Assembly: GCF_001625305.1 (NCBI RefSeq)
Contig: NW_017802380.1
Span: 2,695,469-2,759,468, forward strand
Length of the DNA stretch: 64,000 nucleotides
Direction: 5' to 3'
From: Branchiostoma belcheri
Lineage: Eukaryota > Chordata > Leptocardii > Amphioxiformes > Branchiostomatidae
How positions within the stretch are numbered: the first letter of the stretch is position 1; each line of letters starts with the position of its first letter. Below, one piece after another: positions 1-11,700 of the stretch. Under the pieces are notes generated by a model that searched no databases, was not told where the DNA came from, and was given only the letters and a program-made list of their open reading frames with translations. The translations under genes and the position numbers were made by a program.

Positions 1-983
1 TAAATATCGTACAGTCCCTTATTCTTGAGTGGCCTTCCCTGCCATATGAACTGGTGTTAGCTTATACCATGATATCCTGAAAGCAACTTCCGAATTCCCA
101 ACATGCAGAATTACCAAAATATGCGTGACTTCACCCTGATCATTATAGTCAAACCAGATTTGAGGTGGGGGCAGATATCTTAATTTCCCTTTGGACCCTT
201 CAGCCAATGATCTGATAATAAATGAAATGGTTTGAAAACCTCTGATGTCAGCCCTGTGCGATGTCAATCGATTTCAAGATCGGTCTTCTGATCTTTCCCA
301 CCCTCATTGGTATGTCAGCAGTGTGTCTCCGGTTTAAAGCTTCCCCCACTTCAGGACAATCTCGTAGTCAAACTATTACTTCTGCCTCACTGGACATGCG
401 ATGCCAGATATCACAAAATGACATTCTCGGTACCAGTATCCTTGTGGAAAAAAAGAGTTAAATGTCACCTGTGCAGGAGAAGGGATGTGTAGTTGTGAGG
501 CCGAGTTGTTTTTCACACCTGGAGGAATATAAAAGGTATCATTGGTGCATTGCAAAGGTTGTGGTATTTGATACTTTGAGGACAGGAAATTGCCGTAAAA
601 AGGCCACTTTTACCCTGCATAGTAAACTTGCTGTCTGTGTTGTGCAGAACAGGACCTCAAAATACTTCACTCAAAGTTTTGTTCACAAAAGCGCATAAAC
701 ATGGCATGGTAATTCATACCATTATTGATTCAAACTGTAGTTTTATTTTGAAGCATGTGTTCTCAAAATGCTTGTTCAAAGCCTGTTTTTTTCATACATG
801 CTACTGTGGTACCAAATAATATGATTGCATAGCATGTTGCCATCGTAATTACAGTGTAGAGGTTGTCATGTTGGATATGGGATGTAATGATCACTTTCAG
901 TTGCCATGCATGTATTTTTCCATGCACCATCTGGAATAAGGCCAAGGTTGCGAGGGCTGCTATTGAGAAATACAATTTCTTTT

Positions 984-1222
984 GACAGTTTGATGTGTTT
1001 TAAATGAGCAAGGATTTTCTACGTCCTTAGTTCCTCATTGTAAAATGACCACAGATGAATACACATGGCATTCTGTATTCAGCATAACTTAAGTCTGATA
1101 CATCATTTAGTTTGACTGAAAATGACAGTTTGATGCGTTTTAAATGACCAAGGAATTTTCAAGTTCTATAGTTTTCTAGATCTCACTGTATTGGTTACTA
1201 CAATTTGTACAAATGAATACAC
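984..1222. repeat. Tandem duplication, 150-bp offset, diverged
   Basis: The segment starting gacagtttgatgtgtttt at 984 recurs as gacagtttgatgcgtttt at 1134. Both copies continue through aaatga-caagga and end near atgaatacac. Two copies, with indels. Confidence 0.75.
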
Positions 1223-1324
1223 AAGTACAAAATCATTTTGAGGGGGGGCTTTTACACAGTATATAGTTGACACAGTATATTAGTAGTTAGTCAGTTTGTT
1301 AGAAAATTTAGGCCTTCATGCATC

Positions 1325-1556
1325 AGGGGGCGTATAGGGCAGCACCCATCTCTGGTTCAATAGCCCTTGGGCCACACAATAGTGCAGTCACTAAAGCAGT
1401 GGACCACGGCACTGGTAGTGATGTGTGTTTACTACTATACTTGCTGTGCTAAGCAGAAAAAGCAAAGTCTTTGGTATGACTAGGCCCGGGGATCTTACTC
1501 ACAACCCACCGAATGCAAGGCAAACACTCAGCCACCTTGGCACTGCACCGGTTCAT
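1325..1556 (-). mobile_element. tRNA-derived SINE, minus orientation
   Basis: On the minus strand the element starts with a tRNA-like head: an A-box-like TGGCTGAGTGTT (1523-1534) and a B-box-like GGTTGTGAGTAAGATCCC (1489-1506). A body of about 150 bp follows, beginning GGGCCTAGTCATACCAAAGAC. The spacing between the boxes is about 10-15 bp short, so the promoter is probably internally deleted. The body end (GAGATGGGTGCTGCCCTATA on the minus strand) resembles SINEs I associate with amphioxus. Not a functional tRNA gene. Confidence 0.7.
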
Positions 1557-4500
1557 GACGCAGTATAGTAGTACAGTAATAAGACAGAGCACACGTTCAC
1601 AGCATAAGTTTGGGGTGAGAGCTCAAAGCAAAAAACATTTTATACATTATAAGGTTTAAAGCACACCCCAAGAACCAGGGAATCGGTCTATACAAAGTCA
1701 ATTGTCACTACATACATACATTGGCCATGACCGTGCACATGTAATTGTAAACATTATCCATCACACCAAATGTAGCTAAAACTTTAATAGCAGTCTATAT
1801 ACTGCCAGCCGCCAGTTGACATTTCGTGCACAGTCTTTAAATGGAGCAATTTTGCTCTGGTACAACGTCAAGTCAGGCCAGCCGGTGACTACCTACCAAT
1901 CGAGCTCAGATACTAAGGCAGTAAAAACTCACTTAATTACAAAAATGTACTGTAAATATCCCCCAACTGTCACATTTATTCCAAATCCCATTTGAGACTG
2001 TGTCCTTCCCCTGAATTGCTAATGGCTTTTATCTACGTTTCGCATTTAATGCTCCAGATGAAACGGCGTTTATTTCCAGCCGCCTGCCTCCTGTGACAGT
2101 TCATTATCACAGAATGGCACTCTTACAGGTGTAAGCTGTGATGAATGGAGTATTGACTTTGGGAGGATTTCACATTTAGAAGAAAAACAGCCGCGGAAGG
2201 GATTGAAATCTCAGTAAATGTCTCCCAGCTTCATCCCCTCTTTTCCCAAAGCCACTGTGATTCACGTATTTTTGAAAACTTAAAACTGACAAAGTGTCTT
2301 TATCTGCGTAAGCATCAATCTACCGAAAACGGGCCATCTGTTAACAGAGGCTTCTGTGGAAAAATGGGGCATAGATGTCGGCTCTGAAGCTGAAGCAAGT
2401 GCAGAGCAGTAATTGATTATGTGTACCCAGAGAACAGAATGGTTGCTGGGGATTAATTGAGTGCTGTTCTCGCATGGTTTCCCATGAAATTGGCTGATCT
2501 GATTGTAGTGTGTTGTGATGATTGATATGACACCTCACATGCTGTGAAATTGTGTTTCAGGCCATTATTCAATCTTGATGAACCTGTAAGTGACAAGAGT
2601 CTTCTGGAGTCTATGGATATGGTGGCAGTAATCAGTAGATATGAGCAAAGATGTTTAAACCTCACTGATATGATTGAAAGGCACATGTTGTTGCTCCACC
2701 ACAATAACCGAAATATGGTGGTATCAGTATATGACTGTTGTGGCAGTAAATCTTGTCCTTTCTTTGAACCCTTGATGACACACACAGTTGCCCACACAAC
2801 AGTCTGCAGCAAAGGTTAAGTGATACCAGGTGATTCCAGAGCAGTCCTGAGGAGACACCAGCTTCTAAGCAGATACATTGCCAAGATTAACTCCGTCCTC
2901 TTTGTATAGCGTCCCGATGTTTGTAAATCTTAAGCCTGGATGCCAGACTCATGGCACACAAGGCATCCAGGGTAGTATATCCTACCTTTTCTGAGACAGT
3001 TTTCAAGAAACAAGACTCCCATGTGAATCGCATCAACTGTAAATTTAGAATCTACAGATTTCAAACAGTTATATCAGCAGGATACTACACACACAACATT
3101 CCTACTCCTCCCAGGATGATACTGGATATCATAGGAGATGCCCTGCAGTGAATCTGTCTACACGCAATGGGTTGGCGGAAAAACCGGTCCAGTCCAGGAG
3201 TCAGAAAAAACCTGTCCAGTCTGATAAAAGGGTGTGCTTGGGGTCTAGGCTTGGTTTTGATATAAAGACCAACAAACCTTCACACAATCTGATTTCTGAG
3301 TAAAGGTAATACATATAAAAAAGGGTAAAGTGGCCAACTGAGGACTAGTAGGAAGCTTTTTCATTTGCTGCAATGTGGATTTGCCATTGCTTACATTTTC
3401 AACCACATACATGTAGCCCTACTCTTCCTGATAAGTCTGAAAATAACAGATTGTGAGAAACTTGCATCTACAGTGTACAGTTCAGCTGAAGGCACAGACC
3501 TCCCCAATAATGGTCTGTAGTTGAATAGGGAGTCTGGTATTGTATTTCCTATACGTCCAATATGTGCATTAGATTTGTATTCATGCAATGAGACAGGCCT
3601 ATAGATTCTTTGGGCAAGACTGTGAAAAGTTGGATACTTTGTCCTTTGAGTGTACTACCAAATATCTGAACAGTTGTGTCAGAGAAGTATGTCAGGGTCG
3701 CAATTCCAAGGATAGCAAATCATGCCTGTTGGAGATTTATAGGTGCTCAAACCTACATTCAAGTGATGACCTCTATATAAGGACCACCTGGCCAATGTGA
3801 CCGCTCTTTGGTGGTGGTCCCTTTAAAATTTAAACTACATAGATTAAATTTTATTAACTCTCTGAGTGGTCTTCTTCCATTGGGCAGTTTTGACCCTATT
3901 TAATGTATATCTTTTGGTAAGAAGAACAACATCACACAGGCATCTTAAAAACTCAGCAGTCAGCACACTGGTTGAGAAAGAGTAAGAGGACAAAGTGTGC
4001 TTGTCCAATGTGCTAATGGCCAAAAAGTAAAGGCCTCTGGGTCATACCTTGCCCTAGGCCTTCACTTGTTGACCAATGACCAATCTTTCATCAGTCCCAT
4101 TCCTGTGGCAGAAGTCCTGATAGCAAGAGACTTCCTGTCTTGAGTCAGGTCAGGTGGTTTCATTTAAAGATGTTTGAATTGCAAATGATATGGACACAAC
4201 TGTTGTTTGCCTAATGATAAGGGAAATGTTATTGAGATCATTAACAAGTGACAAAGAGGAGCCGTCAAGATAGTATCTTAGAAATGTTTTTATGTTTTAT
4301 GTGCTTTTTTCTTTATTCAATAAAATGTTTTTCGAAGCTGAGGTTAACTTCTATACCATTCTGTAACACCACTGAATGTTTGAATTGTCTTTTGTAAATG
4401 AATAAATCTTGAATGATAGCAGAATATTATACTATACATACTTCCTAAACAGCAATCTTCAAGGGGGTGCTTGTTTTGCCAAACCTATTCCAAACTTCAT

Positions 4501-4957
4501 TAACCCTAAGTTTAGGGTAGTGAACTGAGCAGCTCATCGTAAAAACTGTAAAACCTTGTTTGGACTTGGTTATAACTATTACTGTAGTAACGTGATGTAT
4601 CTCCCTGGCAACTTTACCACCGGGATGGTTGAGAATCCATTACAAAGTGAATCTGTCAGGAAGTGCACCCTTCAGAAGGTAGGAAACCCAGCCAAGATAG
4701 CATTGCTGACAAGGAAGCGGGTTGAAAGGAAAGACAGCACCGAGGACAGGATGGGGCAAGGCCTCAGGGCTTCCCAGATCTTCCCATGGTTTATCTCCTT
4801 CTACCATGCTGTTTGATGTGGTTGGCATGTGATGTTGAGACTGTCTTTGCTTAGTGCTGATGCTCTGTCTGTGGGGAAAAAAGATATTAGGGAGAGTGTC
4901 TTTCCTACATGTAGGTTGAACTTGAAGACAGAGGAAACTGACTGTGTACCATAAATA

Positions 4958-5133
4958 GTCTATAGAAGTGCAGCTATCCATGTTTGATAGTTCAAGTGGA
5001 CAGGAGGCTTAGACGATCAAACTGTCATTGCTTAATGTTTGGTGAAAAAACAAGATAGTAAAGATAACAAGAATCTGCCTGTCTACTGTTAAGTCTTCTG
5101 TAGAAGTGCAGCTATCCTTGAGTGATGGTTCAA
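4958..5133. repeat. Direct repeat pair, about 134 bp apart
   Basis: The string tagaagtgcagctatcc followed by tgatagttcaagtg near 4964 recurs near 5102 as tagaagtgcagctatcc followed by tgatggttcaagtg. The segment between is unrelated to known genes. Confidence 0.75.
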
Positions 5134-5631
5134 GTGAAGGCATAGATGGAAAAAAAAGTTTGGTCAGATGTTGCCATTCCAGAAAAGAAGACTTATGAAA
5201 GAAGGTTCTGTGTAGGTATCTATAATGTATGTATGGGAGAAGATGTGCTCCCTTACAAAGCTTGGATAATTGTCATAGACACACCAATAAGCTCTAGTAA
5301 ATCACTGAGTATGAAATTATTCATGAGCTACAAAACAAATACATGAGGAATGGCTCAGTAATAGGATGTTACATTCCCAATCCTCTGTTTACTGAAAATG
5401 GGTCACATCTGGATAGCAACTCATCATTGTCACATTTTGACCCTTTTGAAGTTTATCATGGAGTCAAGCAGTTCCAAAGTGATTGTGTGTTTTATGTCTC
5501 GTACAGCGCGCAATGCAATGCAATGATTTCTTAGTCTTCTATGATTAGGAATTCATGATCATATTGTATTACGTTAAAAAACGTTTGGAAAAAGTTAATG
5601 TAATATGAGAATAAGATTCAAATTATGCAAG

Positions 5632-5677
5632 TAACTGTTTCCTTGTGTATCTCATTGCCTGGATGTCTAACCTTCAT
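5632..5677. repeat. Dispersed repeat copy next to exon A
   Basis: Positions 5658-5677 (cctggatgtctaaccttcat) are identical to 50261-50280. The homology extends about 27 bp upstream (gtaactgttt...tatc..att) with scattered mismatches. Both are copies of one family. This copy ends 22 bp before the exon A acceptor. Confidence 0.8.
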
Positions 5678-5699
5678 GTTGTTTTGTTTTGTTTTTCAG

Positions 5700-5785
5700 A
5701 GTGCCCTGGAGGAGCAGACAACCCCTGCAGTGGCCATGGAGCCTGTGCAGGGGGCATTCAGGGGAATGGAACATGTACCTGTGAG
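5700..5785 (+). CDS. STAB2-like: Exon A: first EGF-like repeat, CPGG signature
   Basis: The exon follows a pyrimidine-rich acceptor (gttttgtttttcag) and ends at the donor gtcagt. It begins with the last two bases of a codon (phase 1), giving (E)[18 protein letters not shown], then GNGTCTCE, and ends in phase 0. CPGG followed by NPC and GHG.C is the stabilin signature that opens each EGF cluster. NGT is a potential N-glycosylation site. The preceding exon should carry a CCPGF-like segment, which I could not find in 1-5699. A dispersed repeat ends 22 bp upstream of the exon. Confidence 0.9.
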
Positions 5786-8700
5786 GTCAGTCATGGACTA
5801 AAGACAAGTTATGGCACACTGTAAAACTGATGGTTGTGTCGTTTATAAACCGATCAAAATATGGATCCATAGATGGATGATGGGCCTCCTGAGTCAATCA
5901 GTAGAATTGCTGGACTATTTTCATTTTTTTATTGAAGTTTGTTGGCAGTTCATTGATCATAAAGGGAAAACATTGATAGAGTACTTTCTGGTGAGAGGTA
6001 TAGAATACATTTTCGTACACAACCTTTGGTGAATGGACATGTTATCTATTACATGTACTTTTATTTGCATGATATTTACACAAAGGGTCAGCATACCCAT
6101 ATAGAGTATGGAGAAAAAGCCTTGACGTGGTAGAAGAAAGATTAGCCGAACTTTCAATTAATAACTCTACATTCAAAAAATAGCACTAGCCTCAGCGTAT
6201 AAAGTTATATATAGATGGCCATATAGAGAGATTTGTGGGGAGACCTTTATTGCTAGCTGGTGGACTTGAATATTGCATATAAGCTATCTGTCTTCATGGT
6301 CCTCCAGACACTGGCTAGGGTTATGGTAAATTGTAACGTGAAACGGAGCTGAAAGCAAAAGTATAAATCACTGCGTTGTTGTGTCTTCCACAGTATTAAT
6401 CATAGCAGGAGGACCGGCAAAGTTGTTGACGCCCTGAAACTTAGACTCTTCTTAGAGGTATAAAGTTAAGTTCTGACAGCAAAGAAGTATTTTATGGGAG
6501 TCTGTCATATGAATCATACAAGGGAGTGGCAAAATTCCGAAGACTTTGAAGTAGAAACTTAAAGTGCAGCAAAAAAGCATTTTATGATATCCTATGGTAT
6601 GAGTCATACGAGGGGAGTGGCAAACTTGGGAAGACTCTGAAGTAGAAACTTAAAGTTCAGGAAAAAAGGATTTTATGATATCCTATGTATGAATCATAGG
6701 AAGGGAGTGGCAAAGTTGTAAATTCCCCATGACTTGTGAAATGTAAAACTTTAGTTCAGCAAAGAAATGTTTTATAATGGTATTTGATGGTATAAATCAG
6801 AGGAGTGCAAATGGCAAAGTTGGCAGTTCACCAAGACTTTGAAGTGAGAACATTCTGCACAGAAACTTTTTATGTTACATGTATGTTGAAAATGAACCAA
6901 CAACCCTGCACAGCAGACTAGTGTAACATCCCTTCCTATTAGTTTGTGGTTATTATGTAGTATGATGAAGTAGCACTAGTACTGTCTCCTCTGAGGTTCT
7001 CTTCAGAACCTTAAATGTAGCATAGCCAGAGGTTGAGTTTCAGTCCATCAATATAGCTTTATAATTATAAGGACCCAGGTGCATTCGCTTGTCTGTCGGT
7101 CTGCCACAACAGAATTGTCTCATTTTGTGGAGGAGACAGGGTAATGGCAAGGATAAGTAAAGCTAACTGAGGGGGAATGAGACAGCAAGCTCAAAGACGA
7201 GAGACGACCCACTATCTCCATACGTGGCACCAGCCCTGTTTTAGCGGTCCACTCAGTCTTGTCTTTGAGCTCAGGGGAAGAGACATTCGCCCAGACATTG
7301 TCTCTTCAGTTGTTCTTTGTTGAATGGAGTTTTGAAGATGTTGAAAAGGGAAACCACTCAACGTAGTTATTATTAGCCCAGGAGGCATGTCTCAGTTCTC
7401 TCCAGTCTGAACTTGAACAGTAAAACTCTTTCCAACATGAGGAACCATGCAAACATAATGCAATCAATAGTCACTGACTCTTCCTTTATGCTCTGTTGGT
7501 CAAAGATGTTACAGATTGTTTCAGTTCTCTGCTCTCTTCCATTTGCCATTATCCGAACAGTGGAATACACAAACTCAAGTAAGACAAATAAATGGCATTT
7601 GTACAAACTTTCATCATACGCTGGGTACTCATATAAAGTGTACTGCTATGAGTGAAGATCAAATAGTATATGCATGTATGAGACAAAACATTGTTATTCT
7701 TGTGTTATCTCTTCAGCCTACTAAGGAACAATACAGCTGTTTGGTACTAAATTTTTATCAGTTATGGAGTTTATTATAGGGAGCAGGGAGAGGATTAGGA
7801 TTTAGGAAACATACAACCCCCATGTGGCTTCCACATACTTTTCTTACATAAGTTACAGAATGTAGTCGATGGAAAGAAAACCATTGCTACACAGTGAATC
7901 TAAAGGAACAGTTGCCTAAGCTAAAGCTACTGGTATCCACTTATATGATCTTTCCTTGTCCATCCATCAGGCTTTCAAAATGCCATCACTAATCGTACTG
8001 ATGGAAAACTCTGCTTTCTTTGAAGTGTGGTGAAAATATACAGGAATGGATTAGAGAGTGGTTGCATTTAATTCAGTAGAGTAGGTCAATTAGTGTGGAT
8101 AACTGCCCTTTGTAGTATAACAAGGTTTTGATGGATTGTTCCTAATCTATGGGATTAAGTTCCGGCCTACATACGAAATGGTCTGTCTTTCATATGCCAA
8201 CAAAGAACTGGAAACTGAGAACATAAAATGGCATACACAGTAGTAAGTATTGTTCTAGGTGAGTTTGTCTGTGGGTTTGAGTGTATACTTGTCCAAGAAT
8301 ATAAACACAAGTCATCACAGGGTAGGTCAACAGCACTTGGGTGGGGGAAGATTGACAGGCAGAATGGAGCCAGAAGGTATTAGAGGTGGACATGCATATG
8401 GGGGAAATCAGGAAGCCAAGTATTGCATGCTTTCCCTGCAATCTCTACTTTAATGTAACAAGTTGTATGGGCAAGTTGAGGAAAAGTTTGAGTCACATGA
8501 AAACTAGTAGAGAGGGTGTGGTTAGGATAACATAGATGTTTATCACATGAAATCAATCTGCCAGCTGCCGACAAATATTGATAAGTAACATGGTTTTATA
8601 GATGAACCCAGACTTACTGGCAAGTTTGGGTGTGTAAGAGCCATTTGCTTAAGTGTCTGGGGCCATTTAAGGCCCCAGTAGACTGAATGTGCGTGTTCTG

Positions 8701-11700
8701 GCTCAGTGAATTTTGAAGTGTCTAGAATGCTAATTGTACTACAAGTTCTACCAATCTACTTCCATAGTTGTTTGGTGTCAAGTTTGACAAATTTTCACAA
8801 CTGTACATGTCTTTTGTACAAGTTTGTTAGAGGGTTATTTCAAAATAAATACAGTACCATCACCTTGAGGTGTACAGGAACTATTAAAACTCAATAATTT
8901 GAAGTAGGTAATTACATAATGGATTTTAAAAACACTGTCTTTGTTCTTTTGTGAACCTAATTCAGCATAATTTTTTCTCAACCTTCTAGTTTCATCGTAA
9001 ATTAGAATTTTTAATCATCGTTACCCATATAATCTTTCCTAGCCCAGTCCCTCAGGTCTCATAAATTTCCTTTGTTTGAATCTGAAATCTCTACTCAGCA
9101 ACTGAGTTGTGACAAATAGTACTGTACTTCATAAGTCTCCTGCATGGATGCAAGCTGACAAATGAGGCAATATACTTTCGGTGAACAGATTAATTTCATA
9201 TTGATTTGTGGAGGTTTCCCCTAATTGATGTCCAACTCTGGAAAACACTTGGGACCGCTGGCTGCCAGGCCTGACCCTTCTTATGATTGATTCTTTCCGC
9301 CATTCCGCTGATGTGCATGGAATTTGGCACATTTACAGGTGGTATTCTATACTTGTGAAAAATAACAGGATCTTTTTCTGGGTCGTGGAATATCTGAATA
9401 TGTCTACGTAATTGTAGTAGTAAAACATTACCTGGGGAAGGGGAATTCATGTCTAAGTTGTACATCTTTCCAACAAATGATACTGTAAAAGTGTCTGGAT
9501 GAATTGTATTCTTATTGATTTTTTTCCACTTTGAAATTACAGTGCTCTCGGGATCTCATCCTTGTGACTTGTCACATTAACTGTTCCCAATATAATGCCC
9601 TAGAGCTGTATTTTATATTCCTTTTATGAGGTTTACCTTTATGCTGTGTCCTACTTTCCTGCTGTAATTTGTAACTGTAAATTGATCTTTGATTGTGATC
9701 CATTTCATACTTGATGTGCTTGAAGAAAATACCAATTATCACAGGCAATTGTTTTGAGGCCACCCTTTCTTTGCTGGTGTACGACCATAATTAGTTGTTA
9801 CGACAAACGTTACTTATAAACTCAACCGTACAGGGGTCGTTGAATTGTGCTGTATTTATTACAGAGTCATGGTATAAAATTTCATTGGGTGAATCAGAGT
9901 TGTTCAATGTTGCAGAACACCATATCCAGTTCCATGGCCCTTTTTACTGAAGACATTTTCTTTTGAGTCCAAATTGAAAATTATGTCATGCTATGAAATT
10001 AATGTCTTTTTACTCTTTTTTATTACCTAAAATTCTAGATCCTTCCTTTAGGCCAAGTGTCAGTATTGCCTTTTTCCTCTACTTTCTTTAAATCCCGCCA
10101 ATGTTCCTTCCATTAAAGCTGGATTTAAGGTTTCTCCTTTTTATCGATTCTTCTAGATTGGCTTTTGATGTAAAGGAATATCTAGGACACTGCTACATGT
10201 GTAATGGTCACTTATCTGTACAGGCAAGAAATGAAGCATGGTGCCTTTCCTTGGTGCTGATTGGACGTCCACATCCCTGTTATTAAAGGCCCTCAGTGTA
10301 AGGTTTTGGGGGCAAAACGAAAAAAAAATACATCATGAATAGCAGAATCTTAATGGTGTTGATATTAAAACTCACTTTTCAGCACATTTACTCTATGTAT
10401 TTAATACATGTAATTATTTCATATTCCTAGTAGTTTCGTACATATTTCTAGTACTTACATATTTCTAGTGGTTACAAACAGTCCAAAAACAACCAGCACT
10501 AAGGTCCCCTTATTTTTGCTGATACTAATGAATCAACTAATCACTGCTCAATATAGGATACCAGAAAGAAATATAGGATACCAGAAAGAAGGACAAAAAT
10601 TCACCGCCACCCTGCTCTCGGTGGCGGACAGGGAGTGGCGCCCCTGCCCATTGAGGAGCTGCAGACCACAACATACATGTATACACAACATATATATATA
10701 CATACAAAACTTGCGACCACTCCCATCAAATACCCCTACCCCAACCGTGCTGGAGCCCTCAAACGATTGAGGTTAGCGCGAAAAGGGAAGAAGAAGAAGA
10801 AGAAGAACTACTTTCATGCCTTGTTCTTTCATCTCCCAAGAGCCTCCTCCTTGTACATGTCTTTAATGCACACCTAAGCAGCACTTATCCGGAACCATCC
10901 CAATCAAGCCTCTGCATTCACTGCCAGTAACGTAACCTATTGTCCTTAATTCCTTCATTTGTCAAAACTGCAGTCACAGGACATCTTAATGCCAATAGGG
11001 AGTAATGATATAAATATTTAAGTCGGAGAAAATCGTTACATGGCCGTAACGTGACCCACCCCAACTTTGACTACCATTTGATAAGTTAGTTTTTGGCAGA
11101 GGAGCTGCTATCAATGTAGATTACAGATTAGTGTTCGATATGCTACGCTGGCGAGTGCAGGATCTGAAAGCAATTTGATGGATATGTATGAACAATTTTA
11201 GGCACTGCCCATCTCCATGTGTTTGTGTTTGTTAAGTCAATTTCCAGAACTGTGTAACTGAGTGTTAGCCTGTGTACCATCCTACAGTTACACATGTAAG
11301 TTACATGTACAGTAGTTATCCACGGCTCTTATACTCCTCTAGTATAGGTTGTTAGTATAAGAGTCCCTGTAAACTTATAACAGGCTAGAACTGTAATCCT
11401 ACATTAGAAAACCATTAGCCTATCCCAGATGGTAAAAGTGAACATTCCCAAATGTTACCCAACTACTTACATGCATATTCTTCTTGTAAGTCTTCCAGCT
11501 ATCGACTCACAGAATCTTTGCGAAGCTCAAGTACGCTTAATTGCTTTACAGGAGTGCAGACTGATTTACTGGTGCCTTTGAGCCTGAGTGCCTCCTTGTT
11601 TTTAAAAACATGCCAAGTGCACGGTGTTATCGTTAAATGCGTTGGCGCTCTAACTTGGTTAATCAGGATGAAACAAGATTAACGAGGTCTGTTATGAAAG

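Larger units (their letters stand above)
1..5699. other. Intronic sequence upstream of exon A
   Basis: No exon ending in phase 1 with a CCPGF-like segment was found, so this stretch is most simply the 3' part of one intron. It contains a tandem duplication (984-1222), a SINE (1325-1556), a duplicated 45-bp segment (4958-5133) and a dispersed repeat beside exon A. A run at 3771-3824 (aggaccacc...ggtggtggtcc) can form a hairpin and resembles the GACAGGTGGTC repeats at 13985-14030. The remainder shows nothing I can name. Confidence 0.6.

Noticed and set aside
19..267. Minus-strand 82-codon open frame with protein-like composition
   Set aside because: It has a non-ATG start, no recognised domain, no supporting splice partners and a nearby upstream stop. 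Treated as chance or old repeat remnant.
405..535. Cys-rich EGF-like string (PCGKKELNVTCAGEGMCSCE) after an AG and containing a possible gtgagg donor
   Set aside because: The open stretch is only about 35 codons between stops, the Cys spacing does not fit an EGF repeat, and it does not match the segment expected before exon A in a stabilin.
1489..1534. tRNA gene on the minus strand
   Set aside because: A-box- and B-box-like sequences are present but spacing is too short and no cloverleaf forms. Interpreted as the head of a SINE.
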